Assembly (NCBI GenBank): GCA_030737835.1 | Contig: CM060849.1 | Location: 7,563,245 to 7,627,244 of the forward strand | Source: Acorus gramineus | Taxonomy: Eukaryota; Streptophyta; Magnoliopsida; Acorales; Acoraceae | DNA: 64,000 bases | Reading direction: 5' to 3' | Shown here: piece by piece, positions 56,564-64,000 of the stretch | Layout of the letters: the number at the start of each line of letters is the position of its first letter | Position numbering within the stretch: position 1 is the stretch's first letter | Notes under the pieces: generated by a model | The model's input: the letters and a program-made list of their open reading frames with translations, nothing else | The model's database searches: none | Told to the model about the DNA's origin: nothing | Program-made: the position numbers and the translations under genes

Positions 56564-57174
56564 AAGAAGACCAAAAAGTTTTTGTTTCCAAAGAATAAAA
56601 GGGTGTAGCTATGCTAGAATGAATGAGAATAAATTGGTATTGGTATTATAGGTTCTTCTAAAATTGTGTTATCCACTCAATCTATTCCATTGGTATAGGA
56701 AGGATTGACATGTCAAATCACATGTCATCTTTTTATTAAATGATTAGGGGATTCACCTGTCAAATCAATTTTTCATCATTTATAAATCATTGTTCACATC
56801 TTATTCATTTTTTATCCACAATTTATTCATTATCAATCAAACAAGAAAAACTTGATTATTATATTTTTTAATAAGAATAGCTAAAAACACAACTAATAAA
56901 AAATAATTTATTTGTTTAATCTATATTGAAATAATTATCTATTTTAAAATAGTTTATGTTGTTTTCCCGCTTTAATCGTTGCGGTGAATGTTATTTTTCC
57001 TGAGTTGACTTTTGAGCATTCGTTTTATTTTAGTAATAAAATGAGGATGGTGCTTATCATCTCCCAAAAAAAAAAAAAAAAAAAAAAACTAATAATAATA
57101 AAAATAATAATAATCTGGCATGTTATTGACCCTAATAAAAATTGTGGCATGTGGCATTGTTTTAACCCATAAAA
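56564..57174. other. AT-rich DNA between Copia-B and gene copy 2
   Basis: No gene recognised. A poly(A) run occurs at 57065-57087. Similarity to the upstream region of copy 1 begins only at about 57175. Confidence 0.5.
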
Positions 57175-57426
57175 AAATGAAGAAATGAAATGATGACGTG
57201 GCATATTATCATTGGACAACTGATATGGACTAAGGAGAGCATGGTACACGAAGTCAAAACTGAACAGTTGAGAATTGAATTTAAGCGAGTGTTTGAGTTG
57301 GACCGCCGTTGCGTGTTCAAACAAAATAATTGATTATATCATATCACCAAACAAGTATAAATAGTGCATGAACTTATACAATTTTTATTATCACGCAAAC
57401 GAAGTGGAAAAAAAAAAACACAAAAG
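57175..57426 (+). promoter_or_regulatory. Proximal promoter and 5' UTR of monooxygenase copy 2
   Basis: Homologous to 4244-4504. Canonical TATAAATA at 57356-57363, about 70 bp before the ATG. TGACGTGGC at 57194-57202 contains an ACGT core of the kind bound by bZIP factors; copy 1 has TGATGTGGC at the same place. Other shared text includes CAGTTGAGAATTGA. Confidence 0.55.
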
Positions 57427-60400
57427 ATGAATTCAAGTGAGCATGAGATTGTAATAGCTGGTGGAGGGATATGTGGCCTTGCAACTGCTCTTGCCCTTCA
57501 CAGGTATGAATGAGTTTGATATTGATATTATTTGTTAGTTCTTGATATAATGCTACCTGGAATAGATTTATATTATGGGATAAATATCAATCAAGATAAT
57601 TTTTTTTAATCGCGTTATTATTTTCGTCTTTAATAGGATAAAACGTGGATTGAAATTGATGTTAGAGCTTATGTGACATTCTTTATGCATCACTAACAGA
57701 TTTGATGCTATCAGAGCTGCTTATCTGGCCCTTATATATCACTCTTGTACACATTGATATTACACAGTTTGATCTTGTTATGATTATACAAACACTAATG
57801 CTGGACTATGAGATGCCATCTTTTACTGATTTTTTTTTTGTTTTGAAAGTTTAGTATTCTTGGAAAGTAATTTCAAATAATTGATCCTACTGTGGGGAAA
57901 GTCCCCTTTAAGCTTAGGATAATATCATTTTGATTAGTTGTATCTTATAAACTAGTTTCATTTGAAAATTTAAAAATGGTTGATTACTGTATAATTACTC
58001 ATGATTGAATGGGTGACAACAAATTTTACGGCTATGAGGTCACTGTTTACTTATAAAATACTATGTAATCTTCCCTTATTGATAAAAAATTATAAAAGAA
58101 ATATTTTTTATGTTTATTAAAAATATTTAAAATTTTCATTAGTACAAGATCTCACAATTTTTTTGTTTCTCCATGGCACCAAAACCTTTAACCGAGTGGT
58201 GTGAGACATTACTCCTCAAGGGACCATCCCAAGTTTGACACATGTTGGATGCAAGTATGCAAAGTTGGAATTTCTTGTGTACTTTAACTCGGTAGTCTGC
58301 TTTGGGCCCGTGTTAACATGTGTTTGTAATAGTGGTAGATTTCTATTGTATTGTTGGGATTGTATCGCCATGTCCAAGCCTTTTGTGAAAAAAAGCAATA
58401 TTAGAGTATTATTTTAGTGTTAACTTTTTTTTGGAGAGGTGGAATTATATGGTACGTGAGGAATATTAACAATATAAAATAGTATAAGGGATTTATTGCA
58501 ATTTTTTTTTGCCAATGGAATTTGTTTCCAAGTAAAAAACAATAGATTTTAGAGACATACGGAAGAAAAATGTTGCATTATATTTCTTTGGGCATTAAAT
58601 ATCATAATGGGACCATCAAGTAATAAATGGTCTTCAAACAAGCACATCATTTCCCTCGAAAAAATTCCACTTGTAGGAGACCATTGGACCTTATAAAGTA
58701 TGTGGTATCAATTCAAGAGCATATATATTTATACTGGACATTCCAATGCACCGCAATGAATCCAAAATTCACCCAATCGACCTACTCTGTGGGACAAATG
58801 AGCTGGGCTTTTTTCAGATATGCCCCCAGGTTTTAAATACAGTATATCTTACATATATACACACTTTAATGCACTACCGGACCATATGAGGACAAAATTT
58901 TTCGCCCAGCAGTACACGCTAGCACCAGAGATTAGTGTGAAACACTTTAATCGGACAATGGGGCATTTTTCATATTGACCCCCAGGTTTTGACATTTTTA
59001 CAAAACGACCCCTATATGTGTTATAAACAAGTTTCTCATATTTATAACCAGGTCCCTAACAAAAAAACGCTAATTTTGTCTTTTCCTCAGCTTTCTTCAT
59101 ATCCACCCCCAGGTTCTACCAGTTTCACAACTAGACCCTATCTGTGTTATAAACGGATCCCTGATCCAAATTCCAATATTTATAAGCAGGTTCCTAATTT
59201 TAAAACATAACTTTTTAGATTTCAAATTTTATGAAACTTTATCCAAAATTTTTTCAGACCATTAAGATACCCATAAAATTATAAAATATAAATATTTTAG
59301 TCACATTAATAAATACAAACATTACAAATAGAATCGGATCTATTTAAACCCATAAAATTATTGATGGATGTTGCTTTTAAATTTAAAATTTGTTCTTTTT
59401 TTTTTTGGGATTGATTTTGGATCTATATATGTATCAAAAAAATTTTAGATATTAAAATAAATATGTTTTTAGTTTTTTTAGGGTAATATTTTTTTTTATA
59501 TTAGTAATATATGATGGATTCCATATATGTAGGTAATATTTTTTTTTGTCAACTCACGTAAATTTTCATCTCATATAATTATGATTTTGCTTTCATTTTT
59601 TCTACTTTTGATTCGTCACATAGTAATATTCAAAGTATAACAAATTTATTAGTTTATCATGTTTATCTGTTCATTGTTATCTTGTTTAATATTTTATTTT
59701 GGATTTTTAACAATGATCCTTTGTCCCATTCATTTTTATTTATTAAAAAATTTATATTTCTTCAATTCTTTTTCTTGGTGTTGGTTAATCAAATGATTGA
59801 CTTTTTTACATATAATCTTGTTGGATGAATTTCTTACAATAGCTTAGAATTTTTTAGTTCAACAATGTTTCTTATGTTCTTATCAAGTTACTGTTATTTT
59901 TATGTTGAGAAGTTAATAATAACTATTCATGTTTGTTGTTACGCGAATTGAGTGTGCTGTTGACTAGTAATATATATAAAGACGCACAGCAGGCAGGTCT
60001 TCAGCCGGCTGAATGCGACATATGGGGAATGTTTCAGATGGACCCCCAGGTTTTTGAAGTTTTACAAAACAACCCCTATGTCTTATAAACAGGTCCCTAA
60101 CAAAAAAACAGCTGATATTGACTTTTCCTGCACTTTCCGCAGTTCCCACCCATATTCTACCAGTTTCACAACTAGACCCTATCTGTGTTGCAAACACCAA
60201 ACAGGTCCCAGATCTATATTCATGAAACTTCATCTAAAGATTTTTCAAATCATTAAGATACGCATAAAATTATGAAATATAAGTATTTTAATCATATTTA
60301 ATATACACAAAATTTAAAATTTGTTTTTGTATCTTTTTTTTATTGATTTTGGATCTATATGTATCAAACTCATAAAATTTGAATTATAAAATTATAAAAT

Positions 60401-63400
60401 AAATATTTTTGTATCTCATCATTTGAGAGCATAAAGTTATTTATTTTGGATCTATATGTATCAATTTTTCTTTAGTTTGTGAAAATAAATATTTTTGGTT
60501 TTTAAGATGTTTGACAATCGATTTTTTTAATGGGTAGTAGTTGAAAATTTGATTATATGGTCAATTGTGTATACTCTCATGAAAGATAATAATAGATTTT
60601 TTTTTGTGTATGGTCTAAGTTTTAGTTAGTAAAAATGATTTTGACTTTTTAATTAATGTTATGTACAGTCCTAAATACAATCTCAAATAGTAAATATTGC
60701 ACCATTTTGAATTTAATATACTTATTTTTAGTATATGTTAAAAAAATTTAAGAAGGTATATATATCACCTACGAAGATATATACATTGAAAGATGACTAT
60801 TAAATTATTAAAAAGGTATATGAGGGTGTATTTCAAGTTGTAAAAGTAATTATGGCTTATAATTAATATCGAAAGATCACCTTAAAGTCCCTGATATTGC
60901 GGAACTTCAAATCTTATCCAAATTTTTTATATATTATTTATAGTTGCATTGATCATTCGATGAAAAACTAAAATACAATTTACATAGACTATGTAATACT
61001 ATCTTCACATAGTTGTATTGTTATATGTTCTTTTTTTTATCAAATGGATTGCATAAATAAAGTCTTGCAAACTGTTTATTATTTCTTTAAATAGTTTTAC
61101 TGTAATAACTTATTACAAACAGATTTTAAGTAAATAGTGCTTATACTTTAAAAAATAACGAGGGGGAAGTTTCTTATATAATCAGTTTCTTAAAGTTTAA
61201 AAAATAGGATGTATAGATTTTTGTAACTTTCATATTTAAATATCATTAAATAAAACATATTTATATTTTTGAGTTAATTTACTATATATTATTTATGTTT
61301 GTTAACTGTGATGATTTTGTATTTAAAAATATGAAATCCAAAATTGTAAAAATTAAGCAGTTATGGATGTTTTTTAAAAAATTAAAATAATTCATGAAAC
61401 CTGAGAAGTTCTTAGAAGACAGTCATGAAAAAAAAATTCTTGCATACGAAATAATGTACATCAAACACCAGAGAAATTTCTTTTGTAGCTTCAACTCCAA
61501 TTAGTTGTAATGTGCTGTATGAGCAGTTGTGTATCCCTAGTTTTATATGTAAATTAAAAAAAATTACATTAATATAAAAAACCTGTTCTATATTAATATT
61601 ATTTAATAATATTAATATAGAACATGTTATAATTCTAATTAAATTACATGCATTAATATCGTATCAAAAATTAAAAGCTGTTTTGTATTCCAAATTTAAA
61701 AATATTTCTGAAAAAATAATAGTATTTATATCAAGAACAGGTGGATACACTTGCTACGTGAAATCAAGAAGGATTTATGAAAATTTATTAAATAGTTAGT
61801 TTTCTGATCATCAATGTGAAGTATTATTGGATGTGAAAAATATATGGTTACAAATATAAAAATAAAAATTGAAAACTCAATAAAGACTTGTCATCAATAA
61901 CTCTATGCAATCAAACGTTGTTGAGAGTAATTTAGTTTCATATATAATATAGAATTTAGATTTTAAATTCTAAAAATAATATATTAAAAAGAACAATACT
62001 ATAAAGATTTATATTAAAAATGTGCTTTTATATACAAAATATAGTTTATTAAAACGCGTGTTAGTGCCTACAAATAGGCTAGTACATATAAAAAAAATGT
62101 CATTTTCACTTTTGTTTTCTCTTGTTCTCACATAATATGTAAAATATAAATTATTATATATTTAACGTCAATTGATTGTCTTAAACTAAGAGACATTGTT
62201 CATGTTTATTCTCCTCCTACTTGAATACCTCATGTGAATGGGGTTTGACACCTTTAATTTATTCATGTGATCATTCCTAAAAATTTCAGATAATTTTTTT
62301 CATTCATCGTCCCCACAAAATCAACGAGACTTGGATTCAGATTAGAAATGACGAATTCTCCCTCTTTACCAAAGTTATCAAACTGATTCTAATTGTCTTA
62401 TTCAATCTATTAATGTATTGATTATTTCTCATTGAATTATATATGTACAGGAAGGGTATCAAGAGCATTGTTCTCGAGAGATCTGACACACTACGTGCCA
62501 CCGGAGCGGCCATCAACGTCTACCCCAATGGTTGGCGTGCACTCGATTATCTTGGCATAGGCTCGGAGCTTCGAAAAAAATGTGTCCCTATCACAAAGTA
62601 AAATCCAATTGATTCTCCATGAAAGCTACTGGCCTTTTTTTCTTTAAATTTATTTTGTTGAATTTTAAAAATATAACCAAAATTCTAAACTAGTAATTAA
62701 AATTTTAAAAGCATGTTTGGAACACTTTTTTTTTTTTTTGGTAAATTGGCCTCAACTGAGGCAAATATTATATGATCATCCCTGTAAGGACTATTACAAA
62801 GTTTGGAACACATTATTTGAAAACTGATTTTAGAGAAGCAAAACTAATTTGATATTTGGTTCCAAATATGGTCTAGATCAATGTTGTTAAATGAAGGTGA
62901 TGTATCATCAAAATCAGTGATTTTGTCATTGTTCATTTTCGCTCTAAATTCATCTTATTAATGTCAGAAGGAATTAAAGCTATTATATTTAACACCCCTA
63001 TTTTGATTTTGAAAAACTAAAAATCATATCCTTTACATTGTTTTCTAAAGAATTAGATAAATCTATTAATGGATCAAACACGGAACAAAATTCTATGCAT
63101 AATAGACATTAATATTCATTTAGATCTGGAGTTGATCCCAATATTTTTCAGATAACTGGAATGTTTAAATATGGATACTAATTAGGGTGAACAAATGACA
63201 TATTAAGAATTAAAAACAGTGATTAGAAAATTCGGGGGTTGCTATTGTGACTTCTCGTTGGAGATCATAGAAAGAAAATACAAGAATAATTTAAGATATG
63301 CAGATTTTTTATTAATCATATAAGTGTTAGATCGATATATATTTAGAGAGATACCTTGATATCAATATCCACTTTTAAATCACGACTTTCTTACTATCAA

Positions 63401-64000
63401 ATTCAAAGCGGATATGAATATTCATATAATTGACTACCTTAGAATTTAGAATTAAGGTCAAAAGAAAATATTATTCATCACTTTTGGAAAGAAATTTAAA
63501 CTCAAAGGAATTAAAATGGAATATTCCTCTCAATTTATGCCCATTTTATGCCGCAATTAATACAAGTTGTATATAATGGAATTTTCAGACCATTCCTTCT
63601 TATAAATGACATTGTTTGACTTACCTTGCATGTTTATTAAATATACTAGTGTTTGATGATAGGTTGGCACATTTTCTTTTATTAATTTTCAATTTAATTT
63701 TACAAAATAATTTGATATGTTTAGTTTATTTTCTCATTTTAATTATATGCAGGATTGTAGATTTATACGATGGCAGGCGGAGGGAAGTACCAATTGGGTA
63801 ATATTTCATTCTAAATCACGTACAATTAGGCTTATTTTAATTCTCTTGAGAAAATGAAATTCATATGTTTGCATGATTGTTATCTAAAAAACATTGAGTT
63901 TAGATTAAAAAAATAATCCTGAACTCTACACAATTGAACTCTTACACTGTGCAAATAAATCTTTGATAGGAAGGGTGAGCTCCGAAGTCTTAAGAGGAGT
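57427..64000 (+). CDS. FAD-dependent monooxygenase (MO1/CTF2-like), copy 2, cut by window end
   Basis: Exons visible: 57427-57503, 62451-62597, 63753-63797 and the start of exon 4 (63970-64000). Splice sites, phases and exon lengths (77, 147, 45) equal those of copy 1. Exon 1 encodes the same residues, including the Rossmann GGGICG. Exon 2 differs at five residues: AINVY for AIVVY, DYLG for DHLG, GIGSEL for GICSEL, RKKC for REKC, and CVPIT for CVSIT. Exon 3 reads DLYDGRRREVPIG against DFYDGRLREIPVG. No stop or frameshift occurs in the visible part (about 100 codons). The DG and GD motifs lie beyond the window, so activity cannot be judged. Intron 1 carries about 3.3 kb of inserted repeats. 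Confidence 0.88.
58737..62092 (+). mobile_element. Inserted Helitron-like block in intron 1 of copy 2
   Basis: Paralogous intron sequence breaks at about 58737 and resumes at about 62093 (ATGTCATTTTCAC). Inside, on the plus strand, a Helitron-type 3' end (GTTGTTACGCG, then CTGTTGACTAG followed by T) ends at 59967. It is the counterpart of the minus-strand end at 7742 in copy 1. A second unit starts right after it, with the CGCACAGCAGGCAGGTCTTC block. A further CTAG-T lies at 62079-62083, near the right edge. No Rep/helicase gene. The limits of individual units are uncertain. Confidence 0.45.

Overview
The window is nuclear DNA from a flowering plant. The evidence is intron-containing eukaryotic genes, GT-AG splice sites, Copia and Tekay-type Gypsy LTR retrotransposons primed by initiator-Met tRNA, hAT-like elements with 8-bp target duplications, Helitron-like ends and very AT-rich intergenic DNA. 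I cannot name the species.

Host genes: two tandem copies of a FAD-dependent monooxygenase of the MO1/CTF2-like (UbiH/PHBH) class lie on the + strand. Copy 1 (4505-14601, six exons, 398 codons) is structurally intact. Copy 2 (from 57427) has exons 1-3 and the start of exon 4 before the window ends. Coding exons, intron positions, proximal promoters and most intron sequence match, so this is a segmental tandem duplication. About 42 kb of nested retrotransposons lies between the 3' end of copy 1 and the promoter of copy 2.

Layout: 1-4240 is intergenic, with two hAT-like elements and a short Copia 3' remnant. 4244-14727 is gene 1; its introns hold a hAT-like element, a tandem Helitron-like block carrying a MITE that itself carries a hAT element, a second MITE copy and a solo LTR. 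14728-29468 is a 14.7-kb minus-strand Copia element (Copia-A) with apparently identical LTRs and a GTTTT target duplication. Its interior is split by a Tekay-type Gypsy fragment (17845-24716) and a minus-strand Gypsy solo LTR (25653-29121). 29469-35540 holds a hAT element, a fold-back element, a LINE 3' end and AT-rich DNA. 35540-43466 is a second, internally gutted Gypsy element. 43487-47470 is a 4-kb solo LTR of a related family (TSD CTCTA). 47519-56558 is a second minus-strand Copia (Copia-B, TSD TAGAA) that contains a hAT-like element which contains another hAT-like element. 57170-64000 is gene 2, whose first intron was invaded independently by the same Helitron-like family in the opposite orientation.

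Most notable: the paralogous introns act as natural empty sites that prove and order the insertions. Copia-A looks like a defective, gag-less element with identical LTRs that carries about 10 kb of Gypsy sequence. The Gypsy LTRs share a conserved 36-nt segment bounded by splice-like signals. I found no CRISPR, tRNA or rRNA.
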